Positions 23,169-33,201 of a stretch of 64,000 nucleotides of DNA are shown in pieces. The position numbers were made by a program, and so were the translations under genes. The DNA is from Symsagittifera roscoffensis (Eukaryota > Xenacoelomorpha > Acoela > Convolutidae). The DNA is taken from assembly GCF_963678635.1 (NCBI RefSeq), contig NC_087065.1:77819396-77883395 (forward strand), given 5' to 3'. The notes under the pieces were generated by a model that had not been told where the DNA came from, did not search any database, and worked only from the letters and a program-made list of their open reading frames with translations. The number at the start of each line of letters is the position of its first letter. Position 1 is the first letter of the stretch.

Positions 23169-25893
23169 AATAACCAGCTATTAAGTACAGCCAAGGCTAA
23201 GGATATTAACACAGACTGTTATTGTTCCGATTATCGTAACGAAAGTAGTGGATTATTTCTGCTTTTTAATAAGCCATTTTTGACGTGATTTTTTGTATCA
23301 TTCAAAAAATATTGTTGTTTTGAGCGTTAATTTGGAAAGATATTTCACCTGTGATCATTTTTTGTAAAGTTTTGTCGGTTAAAAAATTGCCATTTTGGCC
23401 AATTTGGGACAATTAACACGCGATATATTTCGCGCTATTAACGCGTAAGCGGAGATTTAATCCGTCAATTAAATCGTTGCAAATTGGTTGGAGAAAGCCT
23501 TTTAGCCATAATTGATTTGTTACTAGGAGCAAAGTTTATCACATTGTGCTTAATATGGCGTGTGGAATTTTTAAAATTGCGTGTGTAATTTTTATTTTAT
23601 TACATTTAGTTTTTTCTTGTTATTGCTGATCCATAGACTGCTGTATAAATTGAGGCATGTTAGCTGGCAAATTTATTTGTTTTAAAATCAAATTGAGTGT
23701 TACTGCTAATGCTTCTCAATTGGCGTGCGTCACTTGAGAAATTTTGTAGACTCAATGATTTACTCGTTCAGTTTTTCCCAGTAGCGTTATCGGTCATATT
23801 TTTGCTTGTGTATGCGAATTTCATCTTTGCCTCTTTTTTATATCTTAATTATAACTAAAACTATTACTAAAATTATACTAATTATTGATATCAATGCTGT
23901 TTTTTGTTTTCTGGCAAGTGTTTGCAAAGCACAGCTTCGCCTCTGTGTCAAATATGAAATACTAAATTATATTATTTATATTTTATCATAGGAATAAGAC
24001 TGTCTGAACTCAATTGATAATTCACATGTAAGTTAATGCAAAATTTTTCCCACCTTTGAACCCTGGTAATTTAATTTCGAGAACACACTTCTACTATGCT
24101 AGCTCTTTCTCCAACCTAAGCCCTATAGTCTTGTGTCTTTTTTCTTACAGTAGACGCTTAAGCACAATTGGTGATAATTATGTTCATACAGGCAGTTTTG
24201 TGCTTTTAAATAGAATGTAAATGTTTGAAATAAGATTATAAATTATAACTGGACTTGCAAGAGCAATCGGGACTTTTTTTTCCGTGAACAATTTTTCTTA
24301 CTTTTTTTGCCGACATGCTCAATTCGGACAAGCTCAAAGGCTGACATGCTCAATTTCTTGAAAGTTCGAAAAAACTTCTTTTTAATTCATGAGGGGTAGT
24401 AAATAATCTTTTCAAGTAATTGAAAAAATGTTTTCGTCCTAATTTGTATCGGCTGATTTTCCTTTCTGCAAATGAAATTTATAATTTCTGATAAGCTGTT
24501 CAATCAGTTCTTTTTCAAAGCTGGGGGTTTTTAATTTTGATTTAAACAGTTCTTACTAGAATTGAAAAGTGCTTTTTAGTTTGTAAATTTATGATGAACT
24601 CATATTTTCAATAATTTTTTGATTTTTTTTTGGTTGAACTGGATCGGCCTACATAATATCGACTTTGTCAACTTATGTTGCGTAGTTTCACAAGCAATTT
24701 TTAAAACATGTTTGCCTGTTTCAGGAGTGATGGGTCGTAAAAATTTTGATATAAAAACTTATAGAGCTCGAATTTTTTTTATGACTACAGTTTCCTTCTC
24801 GGCTTAACGAGGCTTGACATAAGATTTTCGCTTTATTTGCTGCGCGGTTATTGATTCTCAATGCTTCTCAATTCTCAATGCTAAGGCTATTTTTCGAGCC
24901 TCGTCCGAGACAAAGGTATTAAGTTTTTGTAGATATTTTTTTTTTCGATTTTTTCAAGAAGTAATCTTTTCAAATTTCAGCCCAACTTTTCAAATAACTT
25001 TTCAAAATAAATGAGTTCTGATAATGCAATAATTCAATTGTATTGCAAGTGTTGCGAAGCTCAGCTTTGCCTCTTGGTTGAAATTTTCCTGCAGAAGCGA
25101 GAAGCGGCATTGCGTTAGTTTTTGGTAAGAAAAGTTGTTCTTAGGAAAATTCCGTACTTTTGTTAGTTTCTGTAAAGTTTTTGGAGAATTCGCAAAATCA
25201 GTTTTGTTTCAGCTTTGCAAAATTAGTCCGTGTTGGTCAGAAAAGATCATATATTTTATAATAAGGTAGATCAAATTTTTTGGCTGCGTTAAATTGACAC
25301 TGCAACCACCCCGAGGTTAGTTAACACCTAATTTCTTCAAAAGATGGTTTTCAAAAAGTTTTTTTAGGGAGTGTCATAGTAAAAAGTGATGAGAAAAAAT
25401 TGCGTGTTTGGAACTGAGAAACTGGAAACATTTAATAAAATTTGATTTTTTTGTAAAAATTAATTGCGAATCCAATGTGCATCAAAATAATAGTAAATAA
25501 CAGCGAGTTTTCTCTCAAACAAATTACGGAAATTCCAAAAGCTGCAGTTTATAAATTAAATGAACGGTGAATGTTACGATTTAATTACAAGTCCTGCTAA
25601 TTAGCGGCATCAGAGCTCTGGTTTCAACATTGAATCGTCCAACTGTGAATTGATTGAACTGGTTGGAAATATTTTCCTGTGTAGATTCAGTGTTTTTCTT
25701 GGCAATTTTAACTCAAGAAAGCTGGCATGGGCCAAGCATTACGTTATTTTAAAATCCATTCACCCGTGCTTCGATGGCTAAAAAGTAAGCAAGATTTCGT
25801 GACTTTTAATTAAGGATTCATCGAACTTACTTTTCCAGTTTCATATGTCTAATTCCTGCTAGACGATTCTGTAGACGATGAGTTTATATAGAA

Positions 25894-28800
25894 ATGCTAA
25901 AACTATTTCCTCACTTGAACAAAAGTTTTCGTCGCAATCAGGCGCCATGGAGCTCTATCAAGTCAGCTTCTAGAATAATTTCTCTTAGAAATTCTCCCGA
26001 TTTGCAGTTGTCGACTGGAAATTTAGCACGTTTCGCAGATGGGTCAGCGGAAGTCAAAATTGGGGAAACTTCGGTTCTTGCTGTGCTAGTTTGGAAACAA
26101 TCGGATATAAATTCGTCTTCGTTTCTACCGTTGACAGTTTCGTTCAGACAGCAACTTGCATCACTTGGCCGAATTCCTCTGTCGTTTGATAGACGAGACA
26201 GGTTCAATTCGCCATTCGAAATACTGACAAGTAGGCTAATTGACAGGTGTATTCGACCAGTTTTCAAGTCCAATATATCTCCGAATGTGGAGTTGACTTG
26301 TTCGGTTCTAAGTGACGACTATGTAAATGATGCAGACGTTGCGGCAGTTAATGCAGCCTCTGCATCTGTCGGTTTGTCGAGTTTGCCCGGTTTCGTCCCG
26401 ATTGGCGCTGTGCGGGTGGCGGCTGTCCACGAGAAGGGAAACGGCAACACATTCTTGGTCAACCCAACTCGTCAGCAAAGATATGAAAGCGAACTTGATT
26501 TGGTGGTCTCCGCGGATGTGAACGGTATGCTTTCGTCTATTTGAACTTTTAAGGATTCTTTGAGAAGATGACGATGTGTTTGTTGCCTGAATTTTGATTT
26601 TGGGCATAGTGATAGTGATTGCGTTCTGATCATCTTTGATTTAGGTCTCTTTTATATTTGTTTTTCTCAAATCATGTTGAACTGTTTTCTTACGTTTTTC
26701 CCCTATGGAATTCAGGTTCATCGTGCAAAGTCTTTGTTCTTGCATTTAAATAGAAAATGATTTGATCAGTTTGTGTTTCTAAACATGCAGTCACGCGTAT
26801 GTGGTCTGCAAGTTATGTTCTTTGGTCTACCTTGTACCAGATTCATTGTACCAGATTAGTCAATCCTTTTTGATGGTCGCTGTGTATTTAGGAAACATAA
26901 CTGCGATTCAGTCTGGATGCAATAAAATACCAAAGGAGCTGTTTGTTGAAGCGCTAAAAGCGGGAACTGATCAAGCTACCCATCTGGCCAATCACATCCA
27001 CGAGTTCTCACTCAAGCATTCCAAGCCTAAAACTGATCGTCTATCCGGCAAAGCGAACTCTCGAATTAGCTTAACTGAAAAAATCTACAAGATAGCACAC
27101 GAAAAAATATATGGGGTTTTCAAAGATAATTCTCACGATAAAATGAGTAGAGATGATGCCTTGAAAACAGTTAAAGAAGAAACGCTGGGGGAGATGAAAA
27201 GTAAATTTATTTCTGGCAGCCAAAATATTGATTCCCGTTTTGATAATTTGCACCAAGTGTCTGCAAATCTGGAGGCTAATAAAGAAACAAGAGATGATAT
27301 TTCCAATTTTGATTCGGACTTCATTTCCGTAATCGGGCGTTGTTTGAAGTCTCTCGCTTTCGAGGAAAGAAAAAGATGCGATGGTCGTTCACTCACTGAA
27401 ATTCGCCATATTGATTGTAAGACGTCAGTCTACCCTGCGTTACATGGTTCGGCTTTGTTCTGTCGTGGTCAGACGCAAGTTTTGTGTCGTCTTTCATTTG
27501 ATTCTCTCTCGGCCTCCGAACGACTTGATCCGATTTCAGCTTCCATTAAAGGACATTTGAGGAAATATTTCATGCTGCATTATCAGTTCCCACAGTACGC
27601 TGTGAACGCTTTTTCGGGTCCGAGGGGAGGAGCCAACCGAAGAGAGCAGGGGCACGGGAACTTGGCTGAAATGGGAATTGCGCCTCTGGTTCCGAAAGAT
27701 TACAAGTTTGCTATCAGGTAAACGTTAAACGTCTCAGTCGATAATTGCAATGCCTGTCATGGCATCTTTTGGGCAAAAGAATGCGTTCTGATGTTCAGGC
27801 AAAGGCGGAACCTAACGCAAACTAAATCGATAGTTAGCCCTTAGTTATTTAAAATAGATGGTCCTCCAATATTGGAGACGAGTTTCAAACTTAGTTTTCA
27901 TTAATTAACAGTTTATTTGTTCGAAAAGCGTGTCTGCCGGTTGCAATTTATTTAGAAAGCTGCTCAGTTCAGTGAAGTGTGTAGAAGTAGACAATTCTAG
28001 ATGGGAAATATTTTAAGTTAAAATTCTCCCAGGCATAACTTGCTATTTAGGCTGCTCACTGAAGTATTGGAATCCAACGGGTCATCATCTATGGCCTCAG
28101 TGTGTGCTGCGTCTATGGCCCTCATGGACGCAGGAGTGGACATAGAGGAACATGCAGCTGGAGTGGCTATAGGACTATTCACAGAACGACACACAGAGGA
28201 CGAGACATTGATAGAAAGTCACGAACTGCTAACTGATATTTTAGGTATGCTTATATTCTAGTGATACTTGTTGGCTAGCATTTTCAGTATTTGTTTGGCT
28301 CTTTTCCTTCTCCCTCCTGCAATTGCTTACAAGTATTTGTTTTTGTTCATTTAGTTCGGTGTTACAAAAATTGGCCTTCGGACTAATTAGGTCATGTCAC
28401 CTTGTAAAACCCCTCGTTAAATCATTATATTGATGTTTATGTGAGGTGGGGGATTTAAGTGTAGTAGCCAATAAATGTTACTGAGGCTGGTGTTTCAGGC
28501 TTCGAAGATTTCTACGGCGAAATGGACTTCAAAATTGCAGGCACTAAATCAGGTACCATAACAGCTTTGCAATGTGATGTAAAGAAGCACGGCATTCCCC
28601 TTCAAATAGCCATCGAAGCTGTAGAGCGGGGGTCTTCAGCTATCTGCGAAATTGTTTCAAGAATGGAACAAGTTATCAGTCATGCGAAAGATGTCTCCAA
28701 GTCGCCTAACATGCCCAGGCTTAAAGAGTTCTCATTGCCCAAGTATCAGTTCGGAGCTGTCTTCGGACCTGGTAGAATGAATGTGAAACATTTTGAAGAG

Positions 28801-29208
28801 CGAGGCTGCAGTTTTGTGACCAAAGATGAAAATACTTTGTCTGTTTTTGCGCCAAATGAGCGCATCTTGTTCGAAGTTTCGCAGTCTTTACAAGAAAAAC
28901 TGAGTGTCATCAAAGAACCTGTTCTGCAGTTTGGTCAAATTTGTAAGGCAAAAATTGAAGAAATTGTGGAAAAGGGCGTTTATGTTACAATATATGAAGG
29001 CCAAACGCCAGTTTTTGTGCCCAATTTTCAACTGGATTCGAAAATGATTTCACATGCGTCTGTTTTGGGATGGACTGTGGGTGAGAATGTGAAGGTGAAA
29101 TACTTCGGAAGGGATCCGTCCAACGGCAAGATGAGACTGTCCAGGAGGGCTCTGCTAGTGCCGGCAGCAGAAATGACTGCCGTTGATTTTCTTGCGAAGA
29201 AAACTTGA
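25894..29208 (+). CDS. PNPT1: Polyribonucleotide nucleotidyltransferase (mitochondrial PNPase), four exons
   Basis: Exons are 25894-26524, 26892-27717, 28051-28244 and 28499-29208. All are GT-AG with consistent phases, giving 786 aa against 783 in human PNPT1. The enzyme is a phosphate-dependent 3'-5' exoribonuclease of the mitochondrion. The first 33 residues are rich in Arg, Lys and Ser with no acidic residue, as in a mitochondrial presequence. The first RNase PH domain (about 40-170) has [11 protein letters not shown] and [14 protein letters not shown]. The second, catalytic one (about 370-565) has [38 protein letters not shown] and MDFKIAGT; the active-site Ser pair, the two Asp and the Lys are present. 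A KH domain (about 632-680, with GPGRMN) and an S1 domain (about 694-770, [17 protein letters not shown]) complete the normal order. The frame is intact, and exon 1 joins exon 2 with no loss relative to relatives. Confidence 0.95.
28297..28453. mobile_element. GGCTCTTTT MITE copy in PNPT1 intron 3
   Basis: Starts GGCTCTTTTCCTTCTCCCTCC, then repeats the family interior (CGGACTAATTAGG, CCTTGTAAAACCCCTCGTTA, ATTGATGTTTATGTGAGGTGGG). The right terminus is lost after GAGGTGGGGG. It is the same family as the elements at 975, 1385 and 14293. Confidence 0.65.
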
Positions 29209-29389
29209 ACAGAGACTCAATCTGAAGTTTGTTTTTGCAAAGTATCAGTTGGATATCCTGATAATTTAGTCTTTTCTATTCATTTTGTTTCTTTTGAATG
29301 CTATCGAAATCTTGTAAGGTTTCAATTCAACACAAATTTGTGCTCGCTGACTGCAAAGATCTACCTGGGATTGAGTACCGGTTTGTAAC

Positions 29390-29503
29390 AAAGGGGAAAT
29401 TTCAAAATACAACAAAAAGGGAGACCCTTTGGGTTGGCAGGGGGTTGAATTCATGAGAGAGAAGGGGCGTCCCCCCCCCCCTAAACCCGCCCTTGATTCA
29501 GAT
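29390..29503. mobile_element. Fragment related to the CAGGGGCGG element
   Basis: It shares GACCCTTTGGGT-GGCAGGGGGT, then the G-rich block and GGGGCGTCC, with the right end of the element at 29962-30365, and ends CCCGCCCTTG. Only the right-hand part is recognisable. Eleven C in a row occur at 29471-29481. Confidence 0.55.
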
Positions 29504-29961
29504 GACCTCAGAGGCAAGGAAAACAGCAAGGAACTTGGTTACTTGTATAGTGTGGGTTATTTAGCTTCAGTGCTTTCTGCTGATTTTACATTAGGGTAGG
29601 GGACTTTGATGCGCCATTCGATGAGCGTAAATAGCTTTATGCTTTAGTGTTCCGGGTAGGGTGACGTAAACATTCCGAGTTTCAAAAAATTCCAGCTCAA
29701 CTTTTTTTATGACAAGTTTGTTTTCAGCGCAGGAGGCTTCTATCCAAGTATCGCCGGCTTAGTTGCCGCTTTGTAATTTTGTATGAATGGCATTACAATG
29801 CTAGCGATTATTTTTCTCGGCTTTTCTTCCTCGAATTGGTCCTCATTTGAGACTCGGGTCGATTTTTTTCGTTTCAAATAAATTTTTCGACTAAGTGGGC
29901 TCTGCATTTTCTGCAGTCTACCTTGCAATGCTATGTTTGTTTTATTGCGAATAGTGCGGAC

Positions 29962-30365
29962 CAGGGGCGGATCTAGGATTTTCTCGAGGGGGGGGGGCGG
30001 ATTTTCAAAAAAAATTCGAAAATTTTGACGACCTTTTTTTTTAGGTTGACCAAATTGATTTTTCGAGCTCTCCCAAAGCACTGTTTTGCCCCTATTGTGG
30101 CAAATTTTTCTGCGCCGCAGGCAAATTTTTGAAAAACAGTCAAAAAGCCGTCTTTGGGCACTTTATGAAAAATGTTGACAAAAAAATCGCGTTTTTTTGG
30201 CGCGCGCTCCGCCTCAGAGTTAGTATTTATTGGCGCCAAAGGCGCCCTTAGAAAAATTTTAGTGTCGGTCGGCCAAAAATGGATTTCTGAAAAAGTATCA
30301 AAGGGGGGACCCTTTGGGTCGGCAGGGGGTCGAATCCCTGAGGGGGGGGGGGGCGTCCGCCCCTG
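29962..30365. mobile_element. Non-autonomous hAT element with CAGGGGCGG ends
   Basis: The left end CAGGGGCGGATC (29962) and right end GTCCGCCCCTG (to 30365) are inverted. The flanks GTGCGGAC (29954-29961) and GTGCAGAC (30366-30373) make an 8-bp target duplication with one mismatch. The CAGGGGCGG terminus and 8-bp duplication are typical of a widespread hAT group in animals. The 404-bp body has G runs of 10 (29988-29997) and 12 (30342-30353) near the two ends and no coding capacity. Confidence 0.85.
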
Positions 30366-32002
30366 GTGCAGACTCCACTTTGCCTGTGTTTGTTTTTAAA
30401 TCAGAGACTGACAATTTTAATGGTTCTCACGTGGTTCTCAGTGAGTTTTGTTTCAGGTATTCAAAATTAGCTCGAAAGACCCATCCCTCTGCCGTAGATT
30501 TATCCCAATTTACGATAATGCTCCCAGCCCGATCATGTTCATCTAAAATTGATTACTTTAAAAGCTGTTTCCATATCGAATTAATTCTAAAGCGTGAATG
30601 AAATATACATTTTCCCAAAAGCTGTTGAAGTTAGTGTGAAGGATGCGGCGGCTTTGGTTGCATATTTAAAACAATACCCTTTATCAAGCGTCCTATCAGT
30701 TTTCATGTATATATTTTTCTCGGAGCGATTGCCGGAGAAAAATATCAGAACAAAAGGCTCAAAAAATTGCTTTGTTTTTACTATATTGAATTACTACGTA
30801 GGAGAGATTAAACACTGAATCTGAGTGTTATATTGTGTTTAATGGTTTGTGTTGCCAATCAAAAATCTCTGCTTTTCTCAAAAACCTCGGAAAGTCAGTT
30901 TCAAATTCAAAAACATCGTGCACTTTCGCGCTGTTGAAGAAGTGTTTAGTTTTCACTGCTTTGAAATATTAAAAGTAATTACCTTTTTTCTCTCAAAAAT
31001 TGACTGATTTTTTATGCTGAATAAAATAATAACTCAGAACTTTTTTTTACCGTTATTGTGCTGGATTGGGTAATCTTCTCCATGGCAGTAAGGTCAGTAT
31101 TCAAACAATTCAAAATTGGGCTAAAATTGAGAAAGTGGATTCAGGCAAATGGTCTGTGTCAGCTGGCGTGATAATATTTTCACGTAAATGTTATCAAACC
31201 AACCTTCAAAGCAGTCTGGTTTAACAAAAAATACATCAAGTGAAGAAATCTCGATAAACCAATGAATAAGTGGAATTAAGAAGTCCGGAATCGTTCCGGC
31301 AGCTTTAAGAATAAAAGGGAATGAACTATAGTAGGGTGATTTTTCTTCCCGATTTCGACTACCTCAAGAAAAGTGCGTGATGAGTCAAGTGTGGTATCAG
31401 ACAAAACATTTTCTGTGGTGATTTGGATTCCAAAAAAAATCCATAAAAATATGTAAGTGTCAAGAAAAATGGTTCGCCTTTTGGTCCCAGTTTCAAGAAA
31501 TTGGTGGCAACAGTGGCTACTCAAAGTTGTTGAAATCTAAGTTGATCCTACAGCAATTTTGATGTTATTTTAGCTATATTTACTGTTATACTTGCAGTTG
31601 TTTAACCCATTAATTACTCTTGAGAAAAAAAATCTTATTTTTCACTCAATAGTGGTCGAATCATTATGCGTTGATTGCGCAATTCTAGGACGACGATCGA
31701 AAAAAAATCAGATTCAGTTTACGGAGTATCAAACTGTAAATTAGTTTTCTTTACAATTTACGAACTTAGACAAGAAATGAAAGCACGATATTCAAGTTGG
31801 TAACTACTTTTGTGAGAAGTGAGTGAACAGTTTCAGCTGCGCTAAATCTCAATTTTTCAGTTTTTGTGATTCGATTGTAATGCGTACCAATTTCTCCGGC
31901 TAATAGACAGAAGTTATAATACTAACTAACTGGCTTACAAAATTTCTAAATCAACAAAAAAAAATAAATAATTTGTCAATTTCTTGATGTTGAGAAAAGA
32001 AA

Positions 32003-32442
32003 CGGGGGACGGTTTTCATGCTGGAGGGATCGAGTGCTTGAAAAATTTCAACCAATCAAAATCGCTAGCCGTTTCTAATGGCTAAATGCCTTTCTCACAA
32101 AATTGAAGTCAATATTAGCGCAGAATGATAAAAAGAATAAATATGCTAGTTGCAGATATAATAGGTGCAGGTATGATAAATTTAGTTTTCTGTTTTTCCC
32201 TTTTTCGTAAATCGGTATCCTAGAAATATTGAAATTGTTCCAATGCGCCTTCGATTTAGCATTAGTTTCATTCATCTGCTCATTATATAATCGGTCAATA
32301 TTAACACTAATGGCCTGGTTTTATTGCTTACTTTGAGATTGTTGCAATTTTCCTGAGATTTTTGAATACTCAATTCTGATTGGCTGGAAATAAGCCAAAT
32401 TAAATTTCAAGCTTTCGGTCCCTCGAGCATGAGGGAAGCCAC
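32003..32442. mobile_element. Inverted-repeat element nested in each array unit (first copy)
   Basis: The left arm (about 32016-32070) contains CATGCTGGAGGGATCGAG then TTTCAACCAATCAAAATCG. The right arm (about 32380-32431) contains the complement in reverse order: TTCTGATTGGCTGGAAA, then TTTCAAGCTTTCGGTCCCTC and GAGCATG. The same pair occurs in every unit, in some with CCTCCAGCACGAGGG closer to the left arm. It looks like a MITE that was in the unit before amplification. Confidence 0.6.
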
Positions 32443-33134
32443 CAAAAAAAAACTCATTTACGAAACGGTTTCAAGTTTCAGTACTTTGTCCAGCTATCTG
32501 CACTTCTGGAAGATTCCGTCTCGAGATTTAAGTTATCTTGATAGAAATTCGGTATCTTGATAGAATTTCGGTACAATCGTGTCTCTAGAAGATTTTACAG
32601 CAACTTATCTGAAATACAAATTTAACCAAAAATAGTTTAAAATTGATTGGTTTTTCAGCTACAAAACTAGGAAAAGTTTGAGAATGAGCTTTGAATAAAC
32701 AGCAGGTTAAAATGCAGAAGACAACATTGAAATGATGCATGATGCAAAGTAAAAAAATCTTCGTTGGTTCTTTATTCAAAAGTAGGTTTATTAGCTTAAG
32801 ATCGAGAACAACATTCAACAGCAGATTGACCTTAAAATTCAGTGATGTTTATTTGGTTATTTAATACTAACAACTTTTCTTTATTTTACCAGACCGCTTT
32901 TTTTCAAAGTACCTCACTCGCTTCATTGCACAGTTATCTAATAGAATCTCTTAATAGCATAAACTATTTCCTGTAATTTACATTTTATAAAATTTTGTTA
33001 GTTCTATTTTGTAGTAATGATTTTGATTAATTGTTTTCGCAAAAGCGTTTTAGTTTTAGTTTAGTTATTTTTAAGAGTTACTCACACTTGAGTACCTCGT
33101 GGCAAAAATAGTGATGTGGTCACAAAGCGTGGAT

Positions 33135-33201
33135 GTAGCTCGGTGGGTTAGGCCGGCTATAGAGCATGCTCAGGACGTCCTCTCTGGTGGGTTCGGCCAG
33201 G
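33135..33201 (+). other. tRNA-like A-box/B-box segment in array unit 1
   Basis: GTAGCTCGGTGGGTTAGG resembles a Pol III A box in tRNA context, with GCTC...GAGC able to pair as a D stem. About 55 bases later GGGTTCGGCCAGG partly matches a B box. The segment recurs starting at 35047, 36958, 38932, 40858 and 42832; the A-box part is almost unchanged in all six. The D-loop would be about 20 bases, too long for a tRNA, and the anticodon arm is unclear. It may be a SINE-like Pol III promoter. Confidence 0.35.

Larger units (their letters stand above)
22896..23587. mobile_element. 692-bp insertion carrying a long palindrome
   Basis: The borders are set by the uninterrupted copy A. The insert begins GACTAGTGAACCCC and ends GCGTGTGTA. 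It contains the palindrome at 22972-23168. I found no long open frame or convincing target duplication because the site is T-rich. It could be a non-autonomous element with a tRNA-like head; class not determined. Confidence 0.55.
21650..24075. repeat. Segmental duplication, copy B, interrupted by an insertion
   Basis: Copy B matches copy A from about 21656 up to GACAGCTTTTT (22895) and again from ATTTTTATTTTATTAC (23588) to about 24075. The intervening 22896-23587 has no counterpart in copy A, where the same two sequences are directly joined. The empty site in copy A therefore defines the insertion. Confidence 0.75.
18153..25893. other. Intergenic repeat-rich region between PCNA and PNPT1
   Basis: The PCNA 3' UTR comes first. 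Positions 18350-19920 look unique and AT-rich with no coding signal. Then follow the two copies of a long direct duplication (19921-21560, 21650-24075), listed separately. Positions 24080-25890 contain short phrases shared with other parts of the window, such as GTTGCGAAGCTCAGCTTTGC near 25052, but no gene. The duplicated open frames of 60-100 codons are not protein-like. Confidence 0.5.
29209..31327. other. PNPT1 3' flank up to the tandem array
   Basis: Apart from the hAT-type element at 29962-30365 and a related fragment at 29390-29503, I see no gene or strong signal in this stretch. Short open frames here lie in repeats or have no protein-like composition. Confidence 0.45.
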
